Below are positions 1 to 8,978 of a stretch of DNA of 64,000 nt, one piece after another; the first letter of the stretch is position 1; each line of letters opens with the position of its first letter. The DNA is taken from contig NZ_JBGCCH010000001.1 of assembly GCF_041261205.1 (NCBI RefSeq), positions 1-64,000 of the forward strand, given 5' to 3'. The notes under the pieces were generated by a model. It saw only the letters and a list, made by a program, of their open reading frames with translations. It had not been told where the DNA came from and did not search any database. A program made the translations under genes and the position numbers. This DNA comes from Catenulispora sp. MAP5-51. GTDB taxonomy: Bacteria; Actinomycetota; Actinomycetes; Streptomycetales; Catenulisporaceae.

Positions 1-91
1 CCCCGGAAGCCGCCCTCGACTGCGCTGCCGGGCTCTACCTCGGCGAACCGACAGCCTGATCAAACCCCCGAAGAATCAACGCGGCGCTGCA

Positions 92-217
92 CTAGGACTG
101 ATGAACTTCACGCTGACGCAGCTCGACGTCGCTTTCTGCCCGGAGGTCTACATCAACGTCTACACGCCCAGCGACGCCCAGACGTGGGCGCTGCTGGCGC
201 GGACCAGACAGGGTTGA
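92..217 (+). pseudogene. Possible C-terminal relic of an XRE/MmyB-type regulator
   Basis: A short reading frame open to a TGA at 215-217 encodes a peptide containing LTQLDVAFCPEVYINVYTPS. The spacing of the small beta-strand and the YTPSD turn resembles the end of the MmyB-like ligand-binding domain found in many actinomycete XRE regulators, as in the intact regulator at 5742-6668. No helix-turn-helix is visible upstream inside the window, and another frame (3-59) ends at a TGA, so this is at best a decayed tail. The assignment is by eye and weak. Confidence 0.25.
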
Positions 218-331
218 TGTAGAGCGCTTCTGTTTGAAGTGCCAGCTGTTTGAAATGCGGCGGCCCTGGTGTATGTGTGGGTCGGGTTGGGGGTGTTGGT
301 TCGGTTGGTGGGTGGGTTTTAGAGGCTCTCT

Positions 332-360
332 ACGGCTTCGCGCATGATTTACGGGATCCG
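332..360. repeat. Dispersed 29-bp repeat, copy 1
   Basis: The segment begins ACGGCTTCGCGCA and ends CGGGATCCG. It recurs at 42872-42900 with 3 mismatches in 29 positions. Both copies lie outside convincing genes, which suggests an intergenic repeat family in this genome. Confidence 0.6.
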
Positions 361-410
361 CAGGCTGGCGCGGTCGTCAGGCGGTGGTCTGGGCTGCGTT
401 GGCTGCTGAT

Positions 411-856
411 GGTCTGGGCAGGTGGTGCTGTCTACTGCGATAGTCAAGATCAAGAGCGACAGTCGCAGGCCACAGTCACAGGCGACAGTCAAGGGCGCCT
501 CCGGCGGCGCCTGCGCGGCGTGCGGCCTGGCTCCGGGGATGGGGGGTCGCCCTGGCTGCCGGCGGCCGCTGCTTGTGGTCGCCTCTGTCCCGGATTCCCC
601 GTCTGTGGTGTGGGCGGGGTCCACTCGGTGAGGCACAGCGGCGGCCGGGTGGTGCGTGCGTGAGGTGCGGGAACCCTTCCCACAGGCGGGACAACAGCGA
701 CCACAAGCAGCGTCCGCCGCCCGACAGCGCGGCCCCCCATCCCCGGAGAGAGCGCCGCTCGCCGCGTAGGCGCCGCCGGAGGCGCTCTTGACTGTGGTCT
801 TTGACTGTCGCTCTTGATCTTGACTATCGCAGTAGACAGCACCACCTACCCAGACC
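411..856. repeat. Large imperfect inverted repeat (about 190-bp arms)
   Basis: Bases 412-464 match the reverse complement of 803-855 with one mismatch in 53. The similarity continues inward with indels: both arms carry CAAGAGCG/CAAGGGCG followed by CCTCCGGCGGCGCCT, then GGGGATGGGG, then GCTGCTTGTGGTCGC, towards a centre near 600-670. The left arm has an extra piece of about 13 bases near 473-485. Each arm encodes the same peptide start, MVLSTAIVKIKSDS, on opposite strands, which reflects the repeat and not a gene. No transposase and no clear flanking target duplication were seen. The rest of 218-1012 shows no convincing gene. Confidence 0.85.
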
Positions 857-1012
857 AAATGCCGGCCCTGGCACGCACCTTAGGTGCTGCCACGCACAAC
901 GCCCGCCTCCTACAAGCGATCCCGCGACGAACGCCGGATCTTGACGCCCGCTGCCTTCTCCGTCAGCCTGTCGCCTGACAACGACGTCGGCCGCTGGCAT
1001 GCAAGGAGACGA

Positions 1013-4000
1013 ATGCGCCGTCTTGGGAACGTTCACACCCGTAGATCCCGCCTCACCCCCAGACCCCGCCTCATCGCGATGCTCAGTGTTGCGATACTCG
1101 CGATGGCCATCTCCCCTCAAGCAGCCAGCGCCGGCTCCGCGGACGCCAAAGCCGTGCCTGTCTCGGATCCCGCGGCCATCGTCAATCCCCTGATCGGCAC
1201 CGGGAGCGGCGGCGACGTCGTGGGCCAGGTCGACATGTTCCCCGGGGCCGTGACGCCGTTCGGCATGGTGCAGTGGAGTCCGGACACCTCCTCGCGGCCT
1301 CCGGGCGGCGGGTACGACTACGCCGACACCTCGATCAGCGGGCTCAGCCTCACCCACGTCTCAGGGCCCGGATGTGCCATCGGCGGCGACTTTCCGGTGC
1401 TGCCGATGGTCGGCGCCGTTCCCGCGGACCCGTCCTCCGCGCGGCAGCCCTTCAGCCACAGCACCGAATTGGCGACCCCGGGCCTGTACTCGGTGACCCT
1501 CGCGCCCGGAACGTCTGGCGCGATCAAGACCCGGCTCACCGCCACCGCGCGTACGGGGTTGGGCGAATTCACCTTCCCGGCCACCGACCAAGCGCGGGTG
1601 CTGGTGAACTCGGCCGGATCGGCGTCCGGCAGTTCGGCGGCGACCTTCGCGGTGACCGGTGACCGGGAGATAACCGGCTCCGTCACCAGCGGCCACTTCT
1701 GCGGACAGCCCAACTCCTACACCGTCTACTTCGCGGCGCGATTCGACCGGCCCTTCACCTCCTCGGCCACCTGGAGCGGCGGTACCGGTGGCACTTTGAC
1801 CTTCGACACCCGCGGCGATTCGAAGGTGCGGATGCAGGTCGGGGTCTCCTACACCTCGGCCGCCGGCGCGCGCCGCAACCTCGCGGCCGAGGCGACGTCG
1901 TGGAACGTGGACGATGTGGCGCGTGCGGCCCATCAGGCCTGGAACAAGCAGCTGCGCAAGATTGAGATAGCCGGCGGTACCGCCGCTGAGCAGTCGAGCT
2001 TCTACACCGCGCTCTACCACACGCAGCTGGACCCGAGCGTGATCGACGATGCCGACGGTGCGTACCCCGGCTTCGACGGGAAGGTCCACACCGCGCCCGC
2101 CGGACACCATCAGTACTCGAACTTCTCCGGCTGGGACGTCTACCGCTCCGAGATGCAGCTGATCGGGCTGCTCGACCCCGATCGCGGCTCGGACATGGCA
2201 CGTTCGCTGCTGGCCGACGCCGACCAGGGCGGCTGGCTGCCCAAGTGGCCCTCGGTCAACGGCTACACCGGTGTCATGAACGGCGACGCCGCCGATCCCA
2301 TCCTCGCCGACCTCTACGCTTTCGGCGCCCGCGATTTCGATCTCGGCAAGGCGGTCGCCGCGATGGTCCACGGCGCCCAGGGCACCGGCGCTCCGGGCCA
2401 GGGCTGGTATGTGGAGCGGCCGCACGGCCAGGACTACATCGCCAAGGGCTACGTACCCAACGTCGGGTCCGACTCGATCAGCCCGGTGCCCAACGGTGCG
2501 TCGGAGACCGAGGAATACGCGCTGGCGGACTTCGCCATCTCCCAGTTGGCCCACGCCTCCGGTGACACGGCAGAGGAGTCCGTGTTCTTGAAGCGCTCGC
2601 AGAACTGGGCGTCGGTGTTCAACACGGCTACCGGGTACATCCAGCCGCGCGACGTCGACGGCGCCTTCCCGTCCGGGGACCCGACCACCGCCGGCCAGTC
2701 CGGCTTCGGCCAAAGCGGCTTCCAGGAGGGCAACGCGTCGCAGTACACGTGGATGGTGCCGCAGAATCTGCGAACCCTGTTCGACGGCATGGGTGGCGAT
2801 GCCGCGGTGCGGCAGCGGCTGGACACGTATTTCACGCAGCTCAACGCCGGGCCGAACCAGCCGTACCACTGGCAGGGCAACGAGCCGGCGTTCGGCACGC
2901 CGTGGGCGTACGACTCCGCGGGCGCACCGTGGGAGACGCAGCGCGTGGTGCGGCGCATCACCTCGACGCTGTATTCCGCGACCCCCGGCGGCGAGCCGGG
3001 CAACGACGACCTCGGTGCGATGAGCTCGTGGTACGTCTGGGCGACGCTGGGCGTGTACCCGCAGACCCCGGGCGTGCCGATGCTGGTGCTCGGCGCGCCG
3101 TTGTTCTCCTCGGCCGTCATCCACGCCGGTGCCAACACCCTGACCATCAAGGCTCCGCAGGCCGGTGACGCGGCTCCGTACATCCAGAGCGTGCGCCTGG
3201 ACGGCCGGGCAACGCAGCACACGTATCTGATGCTGGACGGCCGCGATCACCACCTCGACTACACGCTCGGCGCCTCGCCCGACCAGACGTGGGGTTCGGC
3301 GCCCCAGGACGCGCCGCCGTCGTTCGGCGCCGGGCCGGTCAGCTTCCCGCCCGCCACCCGGGCGGCGTTGTCGGTCACGCCGCAGCAGGTCCGTGTGGCG
3401 CCCGGGACGACGACGAGCGTCACGGTGAAGGTCGACAACACGCTGGGCACGTCCCCGGCGACCGTCACCTGGAGCGCGCAGGGTCCGGCCGGTCTGGCCG
3501 CCACGCCGTCGCAGGCCACTGTCACGGTCGCGGCCGGGGCGGTGACGACGACCGCCGTCAGCCTGGCCCCGGACCCGGCGACGGCCTCGGGCTACTACCA
3601 GGTCGCGGTGCGGGCGAGCGCGTCGAACGGCGCGGTGCTGCCGACCACCGACATCCTGGCCACCGTCGCGGCGCCCGGCGTCTTCATCCCGACCGCCTAT
3701 GTCACCGACTACAGCGACGGGACGCTGACCCCGGTCGACATCCGCACCGGCAACGCGGGCCCGGCCATCCCGGTCGGCAGCGGCCCCGACGGCGAGGCGA
3801 TCACGCCGGACGGCAAGCGCCTGTTCGTGGCGAACAACAACACGAACAACGTGACGGTCATCGACACCACGACCAACCAGGTGATCGCCACCGTTCCCGT
3901 CGGCAGCGTCGCCGCCGACCTGGCCGCGACCCCGGACGGCAGGACGGTCTGGGTCAGCGACTTCGGCGACGGCACCGTCCAGCCGATCGACGTGGCCACC

Positions 4001-4579
4001 CTGACCGCCGGCCCGCCGGTGAAGGTGGGCAGCCAGGCCGAACGCGTGATGATCAACCCCGCCGGCACCCAACTGTGGGTCGCGAACCAGGGCGACGGCA
4101 CGGTGAGCGTCGTCGATCTCGCCTCGCGCACCGTCGTGCACACGGTCGCGGTCGGCGCGGCGCCGTTCGGCGTCGCCTTCGCCCACGACGGTTCCAAGGC
4201 GTACGTGACCAACGGCGGCGGCAACAGCGTCTCGGTCATCGACACCGCCGCCTACGCCGTCTCCGCCACGATCCCGGTCGGCGCCGGCCCGCAGGGCATC
4301 CGGGTCTCCCCGGACGGCTCGGTGGCCTACGTCGCCGACTCCGGCGCCGGCGGCGTCACCCCGATCACCATCGCGACCGGCGTCCCCGGCGCGCTCATCC
4401 CGACCGGGTCGGGCGCCTACGCGGTCGGCTTCACGCCGGACAGCACCGTCGCGTGGGTGGTCGACACCAACACCAACGACGTGCGTCCCGTGACGGTCGC
4501 CACCGGCGCGGTCGGTGCACCGGTCGTCGTCGGCAACGTCCCGGACGGAATCGTGGTGACGCCCGCCACCGCTCACTGA
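1013..4579 (+). CDS. Secreted GH92 alpha-mannosidase with C-terminal YVTN beta-propeller
   Basis: Predicted exo-acting alpha-mannosidase that trims mannose from extracellular glycans (GH92 enzymes are calcium-dependent inverting hydrolases). The ATG at 1013 is chosen because AAGGAG lies 4 nt upstream and a signal peptide follows (basic N-terminus, hydrophobic stretch, ASA cleavage near residue 40). An upstream in-frame GTG at 884 has neither. The GH92 domain spans roughly residues 50-765, with family hallmarks VNPLIGTGSGGD, ETEEYALADFAISQLA and GNDDLGAMSSWYVW. An Ig-like domain (about 775-885) follows, then repeats of the type VANNNTNNVTVIDTTTNQVI (about 890-1188) typical of a YVTN seven-blade propeller. 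At 1188 aa it is much longer than a plain GH92 enzyme (about 750-800 aa). It is monocistronic and ends at a strong hairpin. Confidence 0.93.
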   Translation: MRRLGNVHTRRSRLTPRPRLIAMLSVAILAMAISPQAASAGSADAKAVPVSDPAAIVNPLIGTGSGGDVVGQVDMFPGAVTPFGMVQWSPDTSSRPPGGGYDYADTSISGLSLTHVSGPGCAIGGDFPVLPMVGAVPADPSSARQPFSHSTELATPGLYSVTLAPGTSGAIKTRLTATARTGLGEFTFPATDQARVLVNSAGSASGSSAATFAVTGDREITGSVTSGHFCGQPNSYTVYFAARFDRPFTSSATWSGGTGGTLTFDTRGDSKVRMQVGVSYTSAAGARRNLAAEATSWNVDDVARAAHQAWNKQLRKIEIAGGTAAEQSSFYTALYHTQLDPSVIDDADGAYPGFDGKVHTAPAGHHQYSNFSGWDVYRSEMQLIGLLDPDRGSDMARSLLADADQGGWLPKWPSVNGYTGVMNGDAADPILADLYAFGARDFDLGKAVAAMVHGAQGTGAPGQGWYVERPHGQDYIAKGYVPNVGSDSISPVPNGASETEEYALADFAISQLAHASGDTAEESVFLKRSQNWASVFNTATGYIQPRDVDGAFPSGDPTTAGQSGFGQSGFQEGNASQYTWMVPQNLRTLFDGMGGDAAVRQRLDTYFTQLNAGPNQPYHWQGNEPAFGTPWAYDSAGAPWETQRVVRRITSTLYSATPGGEPGNDDLGAMSSWYVWATLGVYPQTPGVPMLVLGAPLFSSAVIHAGANTLTIKAPQAGDAAPYIQSVRLDGRATQHTYLMLDGRDHHLDYTLGASPDQTWGSAPQDAPPSFGAGPVSFPPATRAALSVTPQQVRVAPGTTTSVTVKVDNTLGTSPATVTWSAQGPAGLAATPSQATVTVAAGAVTTTAVSLAPDPATASGYYQVAVRASASNGAVLPTTDILATVAAPGVFIPTAYVTDYSDGTLTPVDIRTGNAGPAIPVGSGPDGEAITPDGKRLFVANNNTNNVTVIDTTTNQVIATVPVGSVAADLAATPDGRTVWVSDFGDGTVQPIDVATLTAGPPVKVGSQAERVMINPAGTQLWVANQGDGTVSVVDLASRTVVHTVAVGAAPFGVAFAHDGSKAYVTNGGGNSVSVIDTAAYAVSATIPVGAGPQGIRVSPDGSVAYVADSGAGGVTPITIATGVPGALIPTGSGAYAVGFTPDSTVAWVVDTNTNDVRPVTVATGAVGAPVVVGNVPDGIVVTPATAH

Positions 4580-4606
4580 TGACAGGGGATTGAGAAGTTG
4601 AGAAGG

Positions 4607-4645
4607 TGATGCCCGGCCGAGGCTCTCAGCCTCGGCCGGGCATCA
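4607..4645. terminator. Bidirectional hairpin terminator
   Basis: The 16-bp arms at 4607-4622 and 4630-4645 are perfectly complementary (TGATGCCCGGCCGAGG in the left arm) around a 7-nt loop. It sits between the convergent GH92 and metallo-hydrolase genes. There is no U-tract, which is usual in actinomycetes. Confidence 0.8.
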
Positions 4646-4725
4646 TGCGCGCGAGCCTCCGCTCACAGAAGCCCGCCAGAAGCCCGCCAGAAGCCCGCGC
4701 TCTGGCCGCCGCGCCGGCGCTCGAA

Positions 4726-5625
4726 TCAGTACGCGGGGAACGGACCCCAGTCCTTGATCGCGAACGCGCTGCCGCTGCGGACGACCTCCAACGCCGTCTG
4801 TCCGCTGAAGTGCGCGGGCAGGACCAGCGCCGTGTTGTCCGCGGCCCAGCCGAGCAGGTCGCGGCGGGTGGTCCGGGCCGTGGCCGGGTCCTCGCAGAAG
4901 CAGCTGTGGTGGTCGGGGTGGGAGACCTGGAGCGGGGTGTGCATCAGGTCGCCGGCGAACAGGGCGCGGTCGGTGCCCGAGGTCAGCTGGAGGACGGACG
5001 CGCCCGGTGTGTGGCCCGGCGCCGCCACCAGGCGCAGGTTGCCGTCCACCGTGTGCTCGCCCTCCCACAGCTGGACCAGACCCGCGGCGCGGATCGGTTC
5101 GACGCTGTCCTCGAAGGCGCCGGCGTTCACCCCGTTCGCGATATCCGGGTTCTTCGAGGGATCGAAGTGCTCGACGTCGAGCCGGGGCATCAGGTAGGTC
5201 GCGTTGGGGAAGGTCGGCACCCACCGTCCGCCCTCCAGCCGGGTGTTCCAGCCGATGTGGTCGACGTGCAGGTGGGTGTTGATGACCAGGTCCACCTCCT
5301 CGGGGCGGATTCCCGCGCGGGCGAGGTTGTCCAGGTAGCCCGAGGACAGGTGGTCCCAGGCGGGGACCGCCGAGCGGGTCTTGTCGTTGCCGATCCCGGT
5401 GTCGACCAGGATGATCCGGCCTTCGCTGCGCAGGGCGAAGGTCTGGAACGCGACCTGCACGATCCGGTCCTCGGCACCCAGGTGGTCCGGGACGAGCCAG
5501 TGCCGGTTGTCCTGCCAGTCCCGGTCGGGCCAGCCGGGGAAGAACTGCTCCGGGGTCATGCCGACCGGCCCGTGCAGCTCCTCGACGCGGGCGACGGTGA
5601 CGTCGCCGATGGTGATCTCGTTCAT
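4726..5625 (-). CDS. MBL-fold metallo-hydrolase
   Basis: A 299-aa soluble protein of the metallo-beta-lactamase superfamily. The zinc-binding signature HLHVDH, preceded by DLVINT, lies about one third of the way in. A downstream GHTPGASVLQL holds the next histidine ligand and a later AGDLMH the bridging aspartate. The build resembles lactonase/hydrolase members such as quorum-quenching-type AHL lactonases, but the substrate cannot be read from sequence. The start at 5625 (MNEITIGD) is preferred over an upstream in-frame codon at 5712 because similarity begins there and the longer form would run through the promoter region shared with the divergent regulator at 5742. No strong ribosome-binding site is visible. 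The divergent XRE regulator is a likely controller. Confidence 0.85.
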   Translation of the reverse strand: MNEITIGDVTVARVEELHGPVGMTPEQFFPGWPDRDWQDNRHWLVPDHLGAEDRIVQVAFQTFALRSEGRIILVDTGIGNDKTRSAVPAWDHLSSGYLDNLARAGIRPEEVDLVINTHLHVDHIGWNTRLEGGRWVPTFPNATYLMPRLDVEHFDPSKNPDIANGVNAGAFEDSVEPIRAAGLVQLWEGEHTVDGNLRLVAAPGHTPGASVLQLTSGTDRALFAGDLMHTPLQVSHPDHHSCFCEDPATARTTRRDLLGWAADNTALVLPAHFSGQTALEVVRSGSAFAIKDWGPFPAY

Positions 5626-5741
5626 GCCACGACTATCGATCGTCGTCCGGGCCGGCAACCACGCCGTGTCGGGGTGCCCCTGTGCGTGGCACACCCCGGC
5701 AGGGTGCGGCACAGCGGCCGCGATGGTCCGACAATGGGCCC

Positions 5742-6668
5742 ATGGCTGATCGCGAGAACCCGGGCGAACTCGGTGAGTACCTCAAGGCGTGCCGCGCGCG
5801 CGTCCGGCCCGAGCAACTCGGCGTCACGCCCTACGGCGACCGGCGTCGCGTTCCGGGCCTGCGCCGCGAGGAACTCGCGCTGCTCGCGGGCGTCAGCCCC
5901 TCGTACTACGCCCGCCTGGAGCAGGGGCAGTCCCGCAACGCCTCGCCGCAGGTGCTGGACGCGATCGCGGCGGCTCTGCGGCTGGCCCCGACCGAGCGGC
6001 AACACCTGCACGCCCTGGCCGAGTCCGCCGGCCGGCGCCGGATCACCCGTCCGGCGCCGGTCGAACACGCCGATCCGGCCCTGCTCGAGCTGCTCGGCGC
6101 GATGCGGGAGGTCCCGGCGCTCGTCCTGGGCAGGCGCGGCGACGTGCTGGCCTGGAACCCGATGTGCCACGCCCTGCTGGCCGGCCACCTCGACCGCGAC
6201 AGCACCTCGGTCCCCGGCCGCCGTCCCAACATGACCGAGCTGGTCTTCCTCGACCTCCACACCCGCGCCCTCTACGCGGACTGGGACAGCAAAGCCCGAG
6301 CCGTCGTGGGCAACCTGCGCCTGGCGGCCGGAGCCCACCCCGACGACCCGGCCCTGGCCGCCCTGATCGGCAAGCTGATCCTGGCCAGCCGGGAGTTCAC
6401 CACGATGTGGGCCGACCACCGGGTCCAATCCTGTGCGACCGCCGCCTACGAGCTCCACCACCCGATCGTGGGAACCCTGACCGTCACCCAGCAGACCCTG
6501 CGCTCGGTCGAACGACCCGACCAGACCCTCATCACGTGCACCGCTCCGCGGGAATCCGCGTCCGCCGCGGCGCTGGAGCTCCTGGCCCATGTGGCACATC
6601 AGCCGGTCCGCGACGGTGCCGAGGTGGCAGAACCAGAAGGTGCCGAGGTGGCAGAACTACCGGCCTGA
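5742..6668 (+). CDS. XRE-family regulator with MmyB-like ligand-binding domain
   Basis: A 308-aa transcription factor. An N-terminal helix-turn-helix (residues about 10-75, RRVPGLRREELALLAGVS then YYARLEQG) is followed by a MmyB-type sensor domain (about 100-275) related to PAS folds, ending in the usual strand pattern GTLTVTQQTLRSV. Such proteins generally repress a divergent oxidoreductase or hydrolase gene, and here the divergent partner is the metallo-hydrolase with only 116 bp between starts. The ATG at 5742 is preferred to a GTG at 5682. The C-terminus ends in a short duplicated GAEVAE element, probably a local slippage duplication. Confidence 0.9.
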   Translation: MADRENPGELGEYLKACRARVRPEQLGVTPYGDRRRVPGLRREELALLAGVSPSYYARLEQGQSRNASPQVLDAIAAALRLAPTERQHLHALAESAGRRRITRPAPVEHADPALLELLGAMREVPALVLGRRGDVLAWNPMCHALLAGHLDRDSTSVPGRRPNMTELVFLDLHTRALYADWDSKARAVVGNLRLAAGAHPDDPALAALIGKLILASREFTTMWADHRVQSCATAAYELHHPIVGTLTVTQQTLRSVERPDQTLITCTAPRESASAAALELLAHVAHQPVRDGAEVAEPEGAEVAELPA

Positions 6669-6755
6669 CCTTGTACTAGAATCGCGCAGTCGTCCCGAGG
6701 CCGTCCTGACACGCCGGCCGTTTCGGAGCCTGAACCGGTCTACAGAAGGTTCTGA

Positions 6756-7295
6756 ATGGGTGCTGCGCGTGCGGACTGGACAGCGGACGCCTTCATGGCC
6801 GAGCTGTTCCGTGTGCATTCGGGCCCGCTCCTGCGCTATCTGCTGCGTCTGACCCTGGGGGATACGGCGCGCGCCGAGGATCTGTTGCAGGAGACCATGG
6901 TGCGGATCTGGCGCCATCCGGAGAACTTCGGCGGCGAGGTCGAGGCGTTGCGGCCGCTGGTCTTCACGGTCGCGCGGCGGGCGGCGGTCGACGCGGCGCG
7001 GGCTCGTGGCTCCCGGCCCCAGGAGGTCGGCGACGCCGAGGAGTCGGGGGTGGACGCGTTCGGGGCCGAGGAGCCGGAGTTCGAGCGCGTGCTGGTGGCG
7101 CAGGTGATGAAGCGGGCGTTGCTCAAACTCAGCCCGGAGCATCGGGTGATGATCGTCGAGGTGCATTTCAACGGCCGCACGATCGAGGAGACGGCTCAGC
7201 TGCTGGGGATTCCGTTGGGTACCGCCCGGTCTCGGACGTACTACGCGGTGCGGAACCTGCGGAAGGCGTTGGCCGACCTGGGGTATGAGCGCTGA
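6756..7295 (+). CDS. ECF-type RNA polymerase sigma factor
   Basis: A 179-aa group 4 sigma factor. The sigma-2 region (residues about 20-85) includes LLRYLLRLTLGDTARAEDLL and WRHPENF. The sigma-4 region (about 120-175) has the HTH IEETAQLLGIPLGTARSRTY. It has sigma-2 and sigma-4 but no sigma-3, and no extra C-terminal domain. The ATG at 6756 follows AGAAGG at a 6-nt spacing. ECF factors of this size usually sit directly upstream of a zinc-finger anti-sigma gene. Here the next sequence is an IS fragment and the nearest such anti-sigma gene starts at 12814, so the pair may have been split. Confidence 0.92.
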   Translation: MGAARADWTADAFMAELFRVHSGPLLRYLLRLTLGDTARAEDLLQETMVRIWRHPENFGGEVEALRPLVFTVARRAAVDAARARGSRPQEVGDAEESGVDAFGAEEPEFERVLVAQVMKRALLKLSPEHRVMIVEVHFNGRTIEETAQLLGIPLGTARSRTYYAVRNLRKALADLGYER

Positions 7296-7401
7296 GCGGA
7301 AAAATCTTGCGGCGTCGGTGATATGAGGCGCGGCCCCGCGCGTAGTGCATCTCGGAACCGCTGCGTTCCTGTCTGAGATGTCGATGCGAGGGGAGTACCC
7401 C

Positions 7402-7719
7402 ATGGACGGCGACCTCACTGATGCCCAGTGGGCTCTGCTTGAGCCGTTGTTGCCCGTTCCGACGGCGCGCGGGAAGGGCGGACGGCCTCGTTACCGGTCG
7501 CGGCGCGAGCTGATCGACGGCATCCGCTGGCGGTTTCGTGAGAGTGGGCGCTGGGACCGGGTTCCTGACCGTTACGGGCCCCACCAGACCACATATGCCC
7601 TTTTCTACGCGTGGCGGAAAGACGGCACGTGGGAGCGGCTGGTCTCGGCTCTGGGCGCCGGTCCGGAGGCACGCACCATCATTCCGTGGGCCTCCACGGC
7701 AGGGGGCGCCAAGCGCTGA
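7402..7719 (+). pseudogene. IS5-family transposase, N-terminal fragment
   Basis: The 105 codons encode the IS5/IS427-type N-terminal domain: DLTDAQWALLEPLLP, RYRSRRELIDGIRWRFRESG and TTYALFYAWRKDGTWERL. In complete elements a DDE catalytic half follows, usually by frameshift into a second frame. Nothing resembling it occurs before the next gene at 7827, so the element is truncated and immobile. A GGGGAG lies upstream of the ATG. Terminal inverted repeats could not be paired. The fragment lies between the ECF sigma gene and the signalling operon, marking an old insertion or rearrangement. Confidence 0.85.
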
Positions 7720-7826
7720 GTGCCGCTTGCGTACTGTGACCATGCATACTTTGCTGATCTGCCCCGCCACTTCCGCCGGCGGGCGGTTGTCTTCGCGCTT
7801 TCACCGGCGAAAGGTCTGGTTCCGGC

Positions 7827-8978
7827 ATGGGCACAGTCGCGGCGAGGCGGCGCGGGCGGCGGGTCGCGGTGATCGCGCTGGTGGTCGCGGCGGTCGTTCC
7901 GGCTGTCGGGGCCGCGGCCGTGGTGTGGGACAACTCCGGCACGTCGCTGGCCTCGGTGCGTGCCGAGAGGCGCGGAATCCAGTATTTGGGCCAGACCGTG
8001 AAGCTCTTGGTGTCGGTCGCGCAGGCCCAGTCGGCGGCGGTGCGGAGCCTGCCGCCGGCGCAGCCTGGCCTGGCCACGGCGGTCGCCGCCGTGGACGCCA
8101 CAGGCCTGCCCGGCGATCCGGATCCCGGCGCCGGCACGTTGTGGGCCCAGATCCGGCCCCAGGTCTTGGCCCTGTCCGGCAACCCGGCGACCGGCGCGGC
8201 TGCCTATCGGGCGTACAGCCAGGTCACGGACCTGCTTCTGCAACAGATCACGGCCATCGACGACGCGTCCGGCCTGGTGCCGGATTCCAGGGCGGATGCC
8301 TACCATCTGATCGACGCGTTGACGGTCTTGCTGCCGGACATGGAAGTGCAGGCGGGACGCTACGACGACCAGGTGACTTTGACCGAACCCACGGCGGGGA
8401 CGATGCAGCCGGGTACGGCCGCTGCGACAGCGCAGATCGCGGTGCTGCGGGACCGGATCGCCGTGGACGCGCACGCGTTCGTGACCGCGCTGAACAAGGT
8501 CTTCCGCACCACCGGCAGCGCCACCTTGGGTCCGCATCTCCTGGGCGATGTCGACCTGGTGAACACCGACATCAACGCGCTGGCGCCGACGGCGTCGGCG
8601 ATCGACGAGGCCCTGATCATGCGGTCGGCGCCGACCGTGTCCCAGGAGCGCAAAGCGTTCGACCCGGCTGTGCAGGTGTTGGAGACGGCCGGCCTGGACG
8701 AGTTGGACAAGCTGCTCCAGGTCCGCGAGGCCGGGTACGACCGGCAGCGGCTGGAAGTGGCGGCGCTGCTCGGCGGCGGTGCGATGCTCGCGGCGTCGTC
8801 GCTGGGATGGCTGTGGTGGCGGCGCGGCCCGGGCCCGGATGTCGAGCAGGAACCGGAGCAGCATCGCCGTCAGGTGTCGAGTCGGCGGTCCGGGCAACGG
8901 CCCCAGCCCCAGCCCCAGCCCGAGCCCCAGCCCCCGGCCGACACGGCTCCGCTCGCCCTGCCCGATCGGCACCCCTGA
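7827..8978 (+). CDS. Two-TM extracytoplasmic protein of a signalling operon
   Basis: A 383-aa membrane protein of unrecognised family. It has an N-terminal membrane helix (VAVIALVVAAVVPAVGAAAVV, residues about 14-33), an alanine-rich, probably helical extracytoplasmic region to about residue 310, a second helix (LLGGGAMLAASSLGWLWW) and a cytoplasmic tail ending in PQPQPQPEPQP. The topology is that of a bacterial sensor lacking an output domain. Its stop overlaps the ATG of the histidine kinase (8976-8980), so the two are translationally coupled and may form one receptor. The ribosome-binding site is weak. The inference of a sensing role rests on context only. Confidence 0.75.
   Translation: MGTVAARRRGRRVAVIALVVAAVVPAVGAAAVVWDNSGTSLASVRAERRGIQYLGQTVKLLVSVAQAQSAAVRSLPPAQPGLATAVAAVDATGLPGDPDPGAGTLWAQIRPQVLALSGNPATGAAAYRAYSQVTDLLLQQITAIDDASGLVPDSRADAYHLIDALTVLLPDMEVQAGRYDDQVTLTEPTAGTMQPGTAAATAQIAVLRDRIAVDAHAFVTALNKVFRTTGSATLGPHLLGDVDLVNTDINALAPTASAIDEALIMRSAPTVSQERKAFDPAVQVLETAGLDELDKLLQVREAGYDRQRLEVAALLGGGAMLAASSLGWLWWRRGPGPDVEQEPEQHRRQVSSRRSGQRPQPQPQPEPQPPADTAPLALPDRHP

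Noticed and set aside
3-59. Possible C-terminal end of a gene cut by the window start
   Set aside because: Only 18 codons are visible, too short to identify or to distinguish from chance.
250-858. Several short frames on both strands within the inverted repeat
   Set aside because: The similar peptides on opposite strands (MVLSTAIVKIKSDS) are a consequence of the repeat; no ribosome-binding sites or domains.
1361-4576. Very long open frame on the minus strand opposite the GH92 gene
   Set aside because: Arg/Gly/Asp-rich translation without domains; an antisense shadow created by high-GC third positions of the real gene.
4606-6234. 542-codon plus-strand frame across the metallo-hydrolase
   Set aside because: Crosses the terminator and the divergent promoter and has no domain; the MBL and XRE genes explain the region.
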